From Stenotrophomonas maltophilia R551-3 (GTDB lineage Bacteria > Pseudomonadota > Gammaproteobacteria > Xanthomonadales > Xanthomonadaceae): 64,000 nucleotides of DNA. A program made the position numbers and the translations under genes. The stretch spans positions 2,284,501 to 2,348,500 of the forward strand of contig NC_011071.1 in assembly GCF_000020665.1 (NCBI RefSeq), given 5' to 3'. Below, piece by piece: positions 8,866 to 17,860 of this stretch (positions are counted from its first letter, which is position 1; each line of letters starts with the position of its first letter). The notes below the pieces were generated by a model. It was not told where the DNA came from and searched no databases. It saw only the letters and a list, made by a program, of their open reading frames with translations.

Positions 8866-8905
8866 CATTCAGGAGCGACGTCGCCACGTCGCAGGCCACT
8901 TTCGG

Positions 8906-11317
8906 ATGGGATTGATGGACCGGGGAATGACGAACGTATCCGCTGCCATGCCACGCGCGCTCATGGCCCTCAGCATTGCCGCTGCACTGCTGCCCAGCCT
9001 GCCCGCACTGGCCCAGAACTCCGGCAATGACCGCGGTTCGAAAGCGGCTGGCGCAGCGCCCCAGGCACCGACTGCGACCCTGGATCAGGTACTGGTGGTC
9101 GGCAGCAACATCCGCGATGCCATTGGCGGCGGCGCATCCCCGATCATCGTGATCGACAAGGAGGCCATCGACCGCACCGGCGTGGCTACCGTGCAGCAGC
9201 TGTTCGAGAAACTGCCACAGAACTTCGGCGGAGGCGCCAATGGTGCGAACGTCGCCAACCTTGGCGTCGACCGCGATACCGGCAACAACTTCGGCCAGGG
9301 CACCGCCATCAACCTGCGTGGCCTGGGAACCGGCACCACGTTGACCCTGATCAACGGCCATCGCGTGACCTCGTCGAACCGCTACCAGTACGTAGACGTC
9401 TCGCTGATACCGCTGAGTGCGGTGGAACGCGTTGAGATCCTCACCGATGGTGCCTCGGCCATCTACGGCACCGACGCCGTCGGTGGTGTGGTCAACATCA
9501 TCCTGCGCCGCGACTTCACCGGGTATGAGACCGCTGTGCGCTACGGCACCGTCACCGCCGGTGGCATGGAGGAGTACCAGGCATCGCAGTCGGCAGGCTG
9601 GTCGTGGGATGGCGGCCATGTGCTGGCCAGCTACGAGTTCCTGAAGCAGAGCAACCTGCCGGCGGTGGACAAGGACTTCTCGAAGAATGTGCGGGTCAAA
9701 CCGTACGACCTTTACCCCGGTTCGAAGCGCCACAGCCTGTATGTGGACGGCGTCCAGCAGCTCAGCGATGTGCTGACCCTGAACGTGACCGGCTCGTTCG
9801 CCAAGCGCGAGATGGATACCACCATTTCCGGCACCGCCGACGAAACCCGGCTGTTCCCGCACACGCGGCAGTTCGACCTGTTCGCCGGACTCACGCTGGA
9901 TCTTCCGCGCCAGTGGCAGGCGCGCCTGAATTCCGGGTTCGGCAGGAGTGACGTTTCCTATCAGCGCACCACCATCACCGGCAGTTCGGCCAGTACGGCG
10001 CCACCGACCGATACGAACTCCGAATCCCGCTACCTTGATGTGGTCGCCGACGGCGAGTTGTTCAGCCTGCCCGCCGGGCCGATACGCGCGGCGTTCGGCG
10101 CGGGCTACCGCCGCGATGGCTATGAGCTGATCGATCATCGCGGCCTGGAAAAGCCACTCGACCTGCATCGAACGATCAGGTCCGCCTTCGGCGAGCTCAA
10201 CATCCCGCTGCTGAAGGACATGCCGGGCGTGCGCAGCCTGTCCTTCACTGCGGCAGCGCGCTATGACGATTACAGCGATTTCGGTTCCACGCTGAATCCC
10301 AAGCTCGGCCTGCTGTGGGAGGCGACCCAGGGGCTTTCGTTCCGTACCAGCTATGGTCGTTCCTACCGGGCGCCGGTGTACCAGGACATGCAGTTGAACA
10401 ACACCGTGGTGGTGGCGAATGTGCCCAACCCGAGCGCAGCCAATGGCAACACCATCCTGATGATGCTCTCCAATGGCAACCCCGACCTGGGCCCCGAACG
10501 GGCCAAGACCTGGACCGGCGGTTTCTCATTCGCGCCGCCGTCGCTGCCGGGGCTCAAGATCGATGCGAACTACTACCACATCGAATACGCCGACCGGATC
10601 GGCAGTGGCTTCGGCGGCAGCTTCCCGTCGCTGTTCCTGCAGTCCACGGCACCCTACGCGGACATCCTGACCAGCAATCCGACCCAGCAGCAGATCCAGC
10701 AGGCGCGCCAGCTGGGCATCTCGGGGCTGGGCCTGTTCGTCTCGCGCGTGGGGCCGTATGCGCTGCCACCGGGAACGGACGAAACCAACAGCCGGGTGAT
10801 CCTGGACAACCGCTTCCGCAACAACGCCTTCACCCAGCAGCGCGGTGTCGATTTCAGCGCCGGCTATGACGTTGATGCCGGCCAGACCCGCATCGCGATG
10901 AGCCTGGCCGGGCAGTACATCATCGAATCAAAGCGTCGTGTGACCAGTACGTCGCCCGAGGTGGATGCGGTGAATTCGGTGTACTACCCGGTGGATCTCA
11001 AGATGCGCGGTGGCATCGCGCTGAGCCGGCAACAGGCCGCGGCGGGGATCTTCGTGAACTACGTGGACAGTTACCGCGACCCCGCCAATGTCGCCCGGCC
11101 CCACGTCAGCTCCTGGACGACGGTCGATCTGAACCTCGCCTACCACTTCGGTGCGTCAGCGGACCCGCAGCGTGGCACCTCGCTTGCGTTCAACGTGCAG
11201 AACCTGTTCGACCGGGATCCGCCGTTCATCGTCAACAGCATCAACACCGGCTACGACCCCACCAATGCGACAGCGCTGGGCCGCTTCCTGTCCATGTCGC
11301 TGACCCACCGCTGGTAG
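8906..11317 (+). CDS. TonB-dependent receptor of the lasso cluster
   Basis: About 803 residues: signal peptide (MPRALMALSIAAALLPSLPALAQ), TonB-box-like TLDQVLVVGS, plug domain (SPIIVIDKEAIDRTG, INLRGLGTGTTLTLINGHRV, YGTDAVGGVVNIIL) and a beta-barrel ending in aromatic THRW. It acts in the outer membrane for energised uptake. An in-frame ATG at 8846 is rejected because it overlaps the shared promoter element. ATGs at 8906, 8915 and 8927 are all possible, with weak ribosome sites. First gene of an operon with a split ABC transporter. Ligand unknown: the lasso peptide itself or a metal complex are options. Confidence 0.85.
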   Translation: MGLMDRGMTNVSAAMPRALMALSIAAALLPSLPALAQNSGNDRGSKAAGAAPQAPTATLDQVLVVGSNIRDAIGGGASPIIVIDKEAIDRTGVATVQQLFEKLPQNFGGGANGANVANLGVDRDTGNNFGQGTAINLRGLGTGTTLTLINGHRVTSSNRYQYVDVSLIPLSAVERVEILTDGASAIYGTDAVGGVVNIILRRDFTGYETAVRYGTVTAGGMEEYQASQSAGWSWDGGHVLASYEFLKQSNLPAVDKDFSKNVRVKPYDLYPGSKRHSLYVDGVQQLSDVLTLNVTGSFAKREMDTTISGTADETRLFPHTRQFDLFAGLTLDLPRQWQARLNSGFGRSDVSYQRTTITGSSASTAPPTDTNSESRYLDVVADGELFSLPAGPIRAAFGAGYRRDGYELIDHRGLEKPLDLHRTIRSAFGELNIPLLKDMPGVRSLSFTAAARYDDYSDFGSTLNPKLGLLWEATQGLSFRTSYGRSYRAPVYQDMQLNNTVVVANVPNPSAANGNTILMMLSNGNPDLGPERAKTWTGGFSFAPPSLPGLKIDANYYHIEYADRIGSGFGGSFPSLFLQSTAPYADILTSNPTQQQIQQARQLGISGLGLFVSRVGPYALPPGTDETNSRVILDNRFRNNAFTQQRGVDFSAGYDVDAGQTRIAMSLAGQYIIESKRRVTSTSPEVDAVNSVYYPVDLKMRGGIALSRQQAAAGIFVNYVDSYRDPANVARPHVSSWTTVDLNLAYHFGASADPQRGTSLAFNVQNLFDRDPPFIVNSINTGYDPTNATALGRFLSMSLTHRW

Positions 11318-11325
11318 GCCTTCGC

Positions 11326-12789
11326 ATGCGCGCCGGCTTCCCTGCCCTGTCCAGGCCCGCGATGGCGATCCAGCAGACGCTGGGTGTCGCCGCGACCCAG
11401 CTCACGCTGATGTGGCGCGAGCGACGCGTGCTGTGGCTCGCTCTTGCCCTGCTGCTGCTCGCGGGTGCATCGGTAGCCAGCGGCGCCGCGCGCCTGTCGT
11501 TGCAGGCGCAGGAGCGCCAAGCGATGAGTGAAGAAGAAGCGCGGCTCTGGGACAGCCAGGGCACCATCGATCCGCATGCTGCCGCCCATGTGGGCCGAGC
11601 CATCCCCGCACCAGTGCGGCCACTGGCGGCGCTGGATCCGGGGCTCACGGATTTCCTGGGGACCTCGGTGTTCATCGAGGGCCACGCGCAGAACCCGGCC
11701 CGGCACCGCGCGACGGAGGCTGGCACTGCGCTCAGCCGCTTCGATGGCTTCTCCGCGGCGTGGGCGCTGCAGGTCGTGGCGCCACTGCTGATCATCCTGG
11801 CCGGGTTCGCGATGCTGTCCGGCGACGTCGCCCGCGAGACGCTGCGCCAGGAGCTCGGCACCGGTGCCTCGGCCGGCGTGCTGATCGGCGGGCGCTTGAT
11901 CGCCCTGGCAACCACATCGCTGCTGCTGGTGCTGGCCATGCTGGTGTTCAGTCTTCCCGGCATGGCAGGCCTGCACGGCGGCATGGCGGACCTTGCAGCA
12001 CTGTTTGCCATGGCCGCTGCCTACGCTGTGTATCTGCTGGTGTTCTGCGCGCTCACGGTCGGGGTATCGGCACTTGCCAGTTCGGCACGGACGTCGCTGG
12101 TAATTCTGCTGGGGTTCTGGGTGGTGTCCACCCTGCTGGTGCCACGGGTGGCGCCGGCGGTGGCCGAGTCGTTGCACCCCACTCCGTCCGCACCCTCGTT
12201 CCGGGCCACCGTCACCGAAGAAGCGGAGAACGGCGTGGATGGCCATGATCCGGCAGACCAGCGCCTGGATGCCCTGCGCGCGGCGTTGATGGCCCGCTAC
12301 CAGGTCGAGAAGGTGGACGACCTGCCGGTGAACTTCCGCGGCGTCGCCCTGGAGTTTGCCGAGGCGAATTCCACGCAGACCTACAACCGCCACTTTGATC
12401 GCCTGCATGCCAGCTACCAGCAGCAGGACGCGACGCAGCGCCTGTTCGCCGTCCTTTCCCCAACCCTGGCCCTGCAGTCATGGTCGCGCGCATTCGCGCG
12501 CACGGATTTCTCCGCGCATCTGGCGTTCCTGCGCGGCGTGGAGGACTACCGCTACCGATTGATCCAGGCACTCAACCAGGACGTGAAGCGGCACAAGGCA
12601 CCGCCGGGCGGGAAACATGTTGCCGATATCGCGACCATCACCCGTTCGGTGCCCTACCGCCCCCAGCAGCAGCGCCTGGCTGACATCTTCGCGGCGCAGG
12701 CGGTGAGCTTCGCCATTCTGCTTGCCTGGGTGCTGCTGGCATGCGGCGTGGTCGTGGTGTCGGCGCGGCGCCTGGGAACACGCCCATGA
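11326..12789 (+). CDS. ABC transporter permease, DUF3526-type (first subunit)
   Basis: 487 residues with an N-terminal membrane anchor (LWLALALLLLAGASVASG), a large extracytoplasmic loop, then a block of five hydrophobic segments (LQVVAPLLIILAGFAMLSGDVARE and onward), a second soluble loop, and a C-terminal helix. This matches the ABC-2 / DUF3526 layout. The SGDVARETLRQELGTGAS motif is the usual cytoplasmic coupling segment. It starts 8 bases after the receptor stop, and its own stop overlaps the next permease start by 4 bases, so the subunits are translationally coupled. The substrate is unknown. Confidence 0.75.
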   Translation: MRAGFPALSRPAMAIQQTLGVAATQLTLMWRERRVLWLALALLLLAGASVASGAARLSLQAQERQAMSEEEARLWDSQGTIDPHAAAHVGRAIPAPVRPLAALDPGLTDFLGTSVFIEGHAQNPARHRATEAGTALSRFDGFSAAWALQVVAPLLIILAGFAMLSGDVARETLRQELGTGASAGVLIGGRLIALATTSLLLVLAMLVFSLPGMAGLHGGMADLAALFAMAAAYAVYLLVFCALTVGVSALASSARTSLVILLGFWVVSTLLVPRVAPAVAESLHPTPSAPSFRATVTEEAENGVDGHDPADQRLDALRAALMARYQVEKVDDLPVNFRGVALEFAEANSTQTYNRHFDRLHASYQQQDATQRLFAVLSPTLALQSWSRAFARTDFSAHLAFLRGVEDYRYRLIQALNQDVKRHKAPPGGKHVADIATITRSVPYRPQQQRLADIFAAQAVSFAILLAWVLLACGVVVVSARRLGTRP

Positions 12790-14144
12790 GCGCCTTGTCG
12801 ATTGCCGGCCATGAGATCCGCCGCCTGCTGCGAGATCGAGCGCTGCCGATCCTGCTGGTGCTGTTGCTGGCGCTGGGTGCCTATGCGGCATGGAATGGCC
12901 GGGTGTGGGTCGACCAGCGCGAAACCGCCATCGGCCTGATCAAGGTGGAGGAGCAGCAGACCAGGGACCGCAGCCGGGTCTTCGTCGGCAAGGCGCCCTC
13001 GGTGCTGCCTCGTGCGCAGCCGGTGCTGCCGCCCACGGCCATGGCGCCGCTGTCGATCGGCCAGGCGGATGCCTATCCCTATACCGCCGATGTGGTCGCA
13101 CTGGGCGATCCGACCCAGCTGCTCAAGCATGTGTGGGCCGACATCGGCAATCCCGCGGCACGCGCTGCGGGCCGGTTCGATCTGGCCTTCGTCATCGTCT
13201 TCCTGTTGCCGCTGGTCGTCCTGGTGGCCACCTATGACCTGTGGTCCCGCGAGCGCGAGCGCGGCATCGCGGCGCTGGTGCTGTCGCAGCCGGTTGCGGT
13301 GGCGCAGCTGCTTGTGGTCAAGGTGCTGGCCCGTGGTGTCGTCGTACTGCTGCCGGCGCTGGCCATCATCCTCGTGGTGGCGGCCTGGTCCGGTGCCCGG
13401 AGCGCTGCAGGCCTGGCCATGCTGGCCCTGACCGTGCTCGCCTATGGTGGCTTCTGGCTGGCGCTGGCGCTGCTGATCGGGTGCTTCGCCCGCCGCACCA
13501 CCGAGGCCGCCATCTCTGCCGGTGCGCTGTGGCTGCTGATCGTGGTCATGGCGCCGTCGATGACCCTGGCCGCGGTGAACCTGATCGCACCGCCACCGTC
13601 ACAGATGCGGTTCGCCACCGAAGTGAAGGCGACGCTTGCCGATATCAGCAAGCGTCAGCAGCGCGAGCACCTCGCTCATCCCGCGCCGCTGCGTTCGCCA
13701 CCTCCGGTCATCCCCGACGCAGCGCGGCAGGCCTACGCCGACCGGGTCGCCGCCGACCGTGAGCTGGCGCCCCTGATCGCATCGCATGCACAGGCCGAAG
13801 CGGCACGCCGTCGCCTGCTCGACAGGGTGCGGCTGCTGCTGCCGTCTGTGGCGGCACAGGACGCGCTTGATCGCATCGCCGGATCCGACGCCGACCGCGC
13901 ACTCGCCTTCCAGCAGCAGGTCGACGCGTTCTGGCAGGCACGCCGGCTGTTGCATCAAGGCTATCTGGACCGCGACGCGCCACAGACCCTCGATGAGTAC
14001 GAGGCACTGCCCCACTTCCAGTTCCACGAAGCAGCCGGCGTCGCCCAGCGCGGTGTCCTCGCCGATCTCGCCGCACTGATCATCGGCACCCTGATTGTCC
14101 TGGTTGCGGCCGGTGCGCTGCGTGGCCGGCTGGCAACGCCCTGA
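12786..14144 (+). CDS. ABC transporter permease, DUF3526-type (second subunit)
   Basis: 452 residues and a paralogue of the preceding gene: N-terminal anchor (ILLVLLLALGAYAAWNGR), soluble loop, FDLAFVIVFLLPLVVLVATYDLWSRE membrane segment, SRERERGIAALVLSQPV coupling motif, further helices, soluble loop rich in Ala/Arg, and a last C-terminal helix. The start ATG at 12786 overlaps the previous stop (ATGA). Two homologous permeases suggest a heterodimeric ABC-2 channel driven by the ATPase that follows. Confidence 0.75.
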   Translation: MSALSIAGHEIRRLLRDRALPILLVLLLALGAYAAWNGRVWVDQRETAIGLIKVEEQQTRDRSRVFVGKAPSVLPRAQPVLPPTAMAPLSIGQADAYPYTADVVALGDPTQLLKHVWADIGNPAARAAGRFDLAFVIVFLLPLVVLVATYDLWSRERERGIAALVLSQPVAVAQLLVVKVLARGVVVLLPALAIILVVAAWSGARSAAGLAMLALTVLAYGGFWLALALLIGCFARRTTEAAISAGALWLLIVVMAPSMTLAAVNLIAPPPSQMRFATEVKATLADISKRQQREHLAHPAPLRSPPPVIPDAARQAYADRVAADRELAPLIASHAQAEAARRRLLDRVRLLLPSVAAQDALDRIAGSDADRALAFQQQVDAFWQARRLLHQGYLDRDAPQTLDEYEALPHFQFHEAAGVAQRGVLADLAALIIGTLIVLVAAGALRGRLATP

Positions 14145-14156
14145 GGAGCCTCCCCC

Positions 14157-14867
14157 ATGTTGTCTGCAAAAAACCTGGTCAAGCAACACGGTGCGCATCG
14201 AGCGCTGGATGACGTCAGCTTCGAGGTGCGGCCCGGCGAGATCTTCTGCCTGCTGGGCGCCAACGGTGCCGGCAAGTCGACCACCATCAAGCTGTTCCTT
14301 GGCTTCCTGAAACCCACCTCCGGCGCAGCCGAGGTGGACGGACTCAGCGTGCACCAGCAACCACAGGAGGTACGCCGCCGGCTGTTGTACATCCCCGAGA
14401 CCGTGGCGCTGTACGACGAGCTGACTGGCTACGAGAATCTGGACTACTTCGCGCGCCTGGCCGGTGTCGAGGAACGCTCGCCTGCGCGGTTGAAGGACGC
14501 ACTCAGGTCCGCCGGGCTGGCAACCGACGCATTCGGGCGACGCGTGGGTCTCTATTCCAAGGGCATGCGGCAGAAGGTCGGTATCGCACTGGCCATCGTC
14601 AAGGAAGCCAGGGCACTGCTGCTCGATGAACCCACCTCGGGCCTGGATCCTACGGCGTCAGCCGAGTTCCACGAGCTGATCGTGCGGCAGCGTGATCGCG
14701 GCACGGCGATCCTGATGGCCACCCACGATCTGTTCCGCGCCCGGGAAGTGGCTACCACGATCGGTCTGATGCGGGCCGGCCGCCTGCGCAGGACGCTGGA
14801 TGCCAGCACGATCACCGCGAACGATCTTGAGAGCCTGTACCTGGAAGAGATGAGCCGCAGTACCTAG
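14157..14867 (+). CDS. ABC transporter ATP-binding subunit
   Basis: 236-residue ATPase with Walker A GANGAGKST (near residue 40), signature YSKGMRQKVGIA (a variant of LSGGQ, common in ABC-2 exporters), Walker B ALLLDEPTSGLDP and H-loop ATHD. It completes the receptor-permease-permease-ATPase operon and starts 12 bases after the second permease, preceded by a GAGGAG-like site. Its stop overlaps that of the convergent cyclase gene in the sequence CCTAGG, so no terminator fits between them. Likely role: efflux or immunity, by analogy with ABC-2 exporters in bacteriocin loci. Confidence 0.85.
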   Translation: MLSAKNLVKQHGAHRALDDVSFEVRPGEIFCLLGANGAGKSTTIKLFLGFLKPTSGAAEVDGLSVHQQPQEVRRRLLYIPETVALYDELTGYENLDYFARLAGVEERSPARLKDALRSAGLATDAFGRRVGLYSKGMRQKVGIALAIVKEARALLLDEPTSGLDPTASAEFHELIVRQRDRGTAILMATHDLFRAREVATTIGLMRAGRLRRTLDASTITANDLESLYLEEMSRST

Positions 14868-16705
14868 GCCACCGCGGCCGCCTGCGGGCCATGCCCGCCT
14901 GACCAGCGCCGCAGCCACGCCTCGATGTTGATCTGCGGGCCGAAGATGCCCAGCACCTGCGACGAGTGGTCCGGGCTGACCTGCTGGATGCCCGCATCGG
15001 CCAGCGCGCTGTCGAGATAGCCGCGCTTGGCCAGCATGCCGTCAACCAGCAGATTCCTTATGAACTGCTGGTGCCCCTGGGTGACCGCCACGGAGTGATC
15101 ATCCAGATAGGATTTCACCTTCCGCGACAGCAGCGCATCCGGTAACAGTCCCTTCATGGCACGCCGCGCGATGGTGCGGTCTTCTGCGTCTGCGATGAGC
15201 AGGTTCAGCGGAATGCGCGCGAACAGTTCAACAAGCGGCTGCGCACTGATCGGCGATACACCATGCCAGTTGCCGGCGCCTTCGAACGGATCAAGGACGC
15301 TGGTCGGGAACACCATCCGGCCGATATGGGCCAGCTTGTAGGGTGATACGCGATGGCCCTGCGCCTGCGCATGCCGCAACCAGGCCGGCTGCAGACCGTC
15401 CTGTTCGGACAGGTCCACCCGCACCCATGGGCAGGGCTTGCCCCAACGGCCATTGATGCTGCCCGGTCGCTTCAGCAGGCCATGCACGGCCGCGTCCTTC
15501 AGTACACCGTACAGAGAATCGCCAGACTGCGCGGTTTCGAACGCCACGCGAAAGAACGTCCGGTCGATGCCACGTCGCCAGGCGTAGTCGATCGCAGCGG
15601 CATTGCCCTTGAAACGCAGGAACACCGCATCACCACCGACGCCGGTGAACTGCACGGTGTTGCCGTCGAAGTCCACGTCATGGCGATGGAGCAGATAGCC
15701 GGAGCAATGCGCCGGCCGAGCCGTGCGCGGGAAGGCCATGATCTCTTCCAGCGCGCAGTGTGGCTGCCGCCGGTACTCGATGAATTCGCAGCGCCTGCCC
15801 GAGGATTCAGCAGCCCCCTGCACCGCCATCCGCGCGAACATCCGTTCGTCGGCGCCAATGCCGTCATCGTAGTGATGGATGCATGTCACCTCCGGTGCTG
15901 ACGGTGCATGCAGCAAGCCGGCCAGGATGATCGACGAATCCAGTCCACCCGACAGTTGCAGCTGGATGCGCCGGTGCTGGCTGGCCAGTGCGCCGATGCA
16001 CCCCAGCAGCGTGGTACGGGCCAGCGACACGGCCTCTTCCAGATCCTCGATCGGTTGGTCGCGGGCAAGCCGCACCACGTCCCACGGGCAGTACCGGCCC
16101 ACCGGCTCACCATCACGGATTGAAACCGCCTCGCCCGCTTCGACCGCCGTGACCTCCTGGAAGCAGGTCTGCAGGCCATCACGAAACGGGTACAGCAGCG
16201 AGTACGACAGGAAGGACCAGTCGACGCTGAAATCGCGCAGGCCCAGCATCAGGCAGTCTTCCATGTTGGAGAAGACCAACGTCAGCTGACCCACTGTGGT
16301 CATGTAGCACGGGATCTCCGCAGTGGGATCGCGCAGGACGAACCAGCTCGAAGTTTCCTGCTGGAAGCCCAGCGCCACGTAGCGGCCCCAGCACCGTTCG
16401 ACGATGCTGCGCCCCTGGCTGCTGCAGGCTTCGTCCGCTGTTTCGGCGTCCAGGTTCACGCAGCCAGGCACGGTGCCTGCGCCGAAATCCTTGTGGAACA
16501 GCTTGCCGAGTACTACCAGGGAGTTCGCACGGCGGCATTCGAAATAGCCGTGGTTGTCACTCTGCGCATGGATCGCTGCGCCATTGCCGTTCATCACGCA
16601 GGCGATGCCGGGCAGCCTGGCGCCGATCCTTTCCACGATCCGTTCCGCCTGCGCCGTCGCGGATTCCGAGTGGGTGTTCCAAAGCACGGCGATGTATCGG
16701 TACAT
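14864..16705 (-). CDS. lasso peptide cyclase (C, asparagine-synthetase-like)
   Basis: 613 residues. The N-terminal half resembles the glutaminase domain but lacks the catalytic Cys2 (starts MYRYIAVLWN), as in lasso cyclases. The C-terminal synthetase domain has the ATP-pyrophosphatase motif SGGLDSS at residues 252-258. The family adenylates the Asp/Glu side chain of the core and closes the macrolactam on residue 1. The start at 16705 is 11 bases after the B gene stop; the longer frame would overlap B. It converges on the ABC ATPase gene. The length fits McjC-type enzymes. Confident because precursor and protease are adjacent. Confidence 0.92.
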   Translation of the reverse strand: MYRYIAVLWNTHSESATAQAERIVERIGARLPGIACVMNGNGAAIHAQSDNHGYFECRRANSLVVLGKLFHKDFGAGTVPGCVNLDAETADEACSSQGRSIVERCWGRYVALGFQQETSSWFVLRDPTAEIPCYMTTVGQLTLVFSNMEDCLMLGLRDFSVDWSFLSYSLLYPFRDGLQTCFQEVTAVEAGEAVSIRDGEPVGRYCPWDVVRLARDQPIEDLEEAVSLARTTLLGCIGALASQHRRIQLQLSGGLDSSIILAGLLHAPSAPEVTCIHHYDDGIGADERMFARMAVQGAAESSGRRCEFIEYRRQPHCALEEIMAFPRTARPAHCSGYLLHRHDVDFDGNTVQFTGVGGDAVFLRFKGNAAAIDYAWRRGIDRTFFRVAFETAQSGDSLYGVLKDAAVHGLLKRPGSINGRWGKPCPWVRVDLSEQDGLQPAWLRHAQAQGHRVSPYKLAHIGRMVFPTSVLDPFEGAGNWHGVSPISAQPLVELFARIPLNLLIADAEDRTIARRAMKGLLPDALLSRKVKSYLDDHSVAVTQGHQQFIRNLLVDGMLAKRGYLDSALADAGIQQVSPDHSSQVLGIFGPQINIEAWLRRWSGGHGPQAAAVA

Positions 16706-16716
16706 GGCAGGTTTCG

Positions 16717-17418
16717 TTACAGCACCAGAATGGGAACCATCCGGCGCAGGTTGAAGGGAATGTCGGTCAGCACCTGATCGCCATGCTGCAGCCAGCAATG
16801 CGCGGCGAACGGCTGGGTTCTGACCGCGAACACCCAGCGCGGAACGATGCCGTACTTCGACAGGAACTCGCGCATCGCCAGGCAGTAGAGAAAGCACTCA
16901 TCAGTTTTCCTGAAGGCCAGGGGTCGTAGCCAGTCGAACACCCGAACCCGCGACGCCAGTTCTTCGATGCTCACGTGCGTGCAGTGGTCGTGATCCGTTC
17001 GACGGCGCGCGGCAGACACCGTGGCACTGAAAGGAAGGAATGTTCTGCTGCAGGCGGCATAGGCACACGAGACAATGAAACGACGCAGGTCCCGCGCCAT
17101 GATCGGTGGACGGCCACGAGGCGCGCCCTCGCGCACCCAATGCCGTGGCAGCGTAATGGCAGGGCTGGCGGCGGATTTGCCCTGCAGCGGGTCTGCTGTG
17201 ATCAAACGGCGGTCGATCAGGGCCTGCAGAAGCGTGGGAATGCTTGCGCCATCGGACCGCAGCGGCCAATCGAGAATGAGGTTGCCAAGGCCTGCGGCGC
17301 CGCGTCTTTCAAGGGAAAGATACCTGCCCGTGGCCTGATCCAGGATCACCATGGCATCGCCGGTGACGCAGACGTGGGCGTGCTTTGACAGGAAATACGG
17401 GGCGGCAGCCTGCTCCAT
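16717..17418 (-). CDS. lasso peptide leader protease (B, fused RRE-transglutaminase fold)
   Basis: 233 residues. Residues about 1-80 are a PqqD-like leader-recognition domain (VTGDAMVILDQATGRYLSLE). The rest is a transglutaminase-like Cys protease with the apparent triad Cys175 (KTDECFLYCLA), His207 (FAAHCWL) and Asp219 (QVLTDI). The single-chain B form is usual in proteobacteria. It removes the leader ahead of residue 1 of the core. ATG at 17418 has AGGAG at 6-base spacing; the adjacent ATG at 17421 is possible. It lies 75 bases after the precursor stop. Confidence 0.92.
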   Translation of the reverse strand: MEQAAAPYFLSKHAHVCVTGDAMVILDQATGRYLSLERRGAAGLGNLILDWPLRSDGASIPTLLQALIDRRLITADPLQGKSAASPAITLPRHWVREGAPRGRPPIMARDLRRFIVSCAYAACSRTFLPFSATVSAARRRTDHDHCTHVSIEELASRVRVFDWLRPLAFRKTDECFLYCLAMREFLSKYGIVPRWVFAVRTQPFAAHCWLQHGDQVLTDIPFNLRRMVPILVL

Positions 17419-17493
17419 CATGCGCTCCTGCGCCGGAACCGGAGAAGCGGTGCATGCAGGGCATGCACCGCAGATGCGACATTGCGCGGTAGA

Positions 17494-17655
17494 TCAGGGC
17501 GACGTGGTCGGGAACACGCCATCCCACAACGTGCCGTGGTTGTGCGCCTTCGTTTCCGAAACCACCGAGCCCAGCTCGATCAGTTCGCCACCCACACCCT
17601 GATCCTCAGGGTTCTGCTGTCCTGCCACTACACCCAGCTCAATCAGCTCGTTCAT
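17494..17655 (-). CDS. lasso peptide precursor (A)
   Basis: 53-residue precursor. Start ATG at 17655 with GAGGAG at 6-base spacing (an ATG at 17661 abuts the ribosome site and is unlikely); stop TGA ends at 17494. Thr35 is the conserved penultimate leader residue, giving a 36-residue leader and the 17-residue core AHNHGTLWDGVFPTTSP. Asp9 of the core (residue 45) is the only acidic residue in the core, so a 9-residue ring Ala1-Asp9 is forced. The leader has no YxxP motif but repeats ELIELG at residues 3-8 and 24-29. Calculated by hand, the lasso monoisotopic mass is about 1817.85 Da. Not known to me from the literature. Confidence 0.88.
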   Translation of the reverse strand: MNELIELGVVAGQQNPEDQGVGGELIELGSVVSETKAHNHGTLWDGVFPTTSP

Positions 17656-17687
17656 GAACATCTCCTCTAGTCAGTGGATGTATCCAT

Positions 17688-17717
17688 GCGTTGCGTTGGA
17701 TCGCGTTGCATTGGATA
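17688..17717. repeat. tandem 15-bp repeat in the precursor 5' region
   Basis: Two adjacent 15-base units on the plus strand, GCGTTGCGTTGGATC and GCGTTGCATTGGATA, differing at two positions. They lie 33-62 bases upstream of the precursor ATG, in its probable untranslated leader. This may be a regulator site or mere slippage. Confidence 0.4.
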
Positions 17718-17777
17718 CGGAGCAGCCAAGCCACCATCGCCGCCACATTGCGGGGCGATTGCCGCCAAGGCATCGAA

Positions 17778-17796
17778 ATGTTACGATATAACATAT
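17778..17796. promoter_or_regulatory. AT-rich operator/promoter element between precursor and ParB-like gene
   Basis: Contains inverted repeat ATGTTA-N5-TAACAT (17778-17794) and the 10-mer TATAACATAT (17787-17796) that also occurs at 8855-8864. It is a strongly AT-rich island in a high-GC region, between the divergent lasso precursor and the unknown gene at 17861. It is the likely shared control point of the cluster. Confidence 0.5.
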
Positions 17797-17860
17797 TATT
17801 TTGGCGTGACGAATGACGCCAGTGGCCCGTTGTCGATATGACCTACGAGAGGCGAGAGGG

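Noticed and set aside
8846..8905. N-terminal extension of the lasso-cluster TonB receptor to the ATG at 8846
   Set aside because: It would start inside the conserved promoter element and place about 20 charged residues before the signal peptide.
14858..14868. Third copy of the ACCTAGGT operator
   Set aside because: Only ACCTAGG is present (followed by C), and it is made by the two overlapping stop codons of convergent genes.
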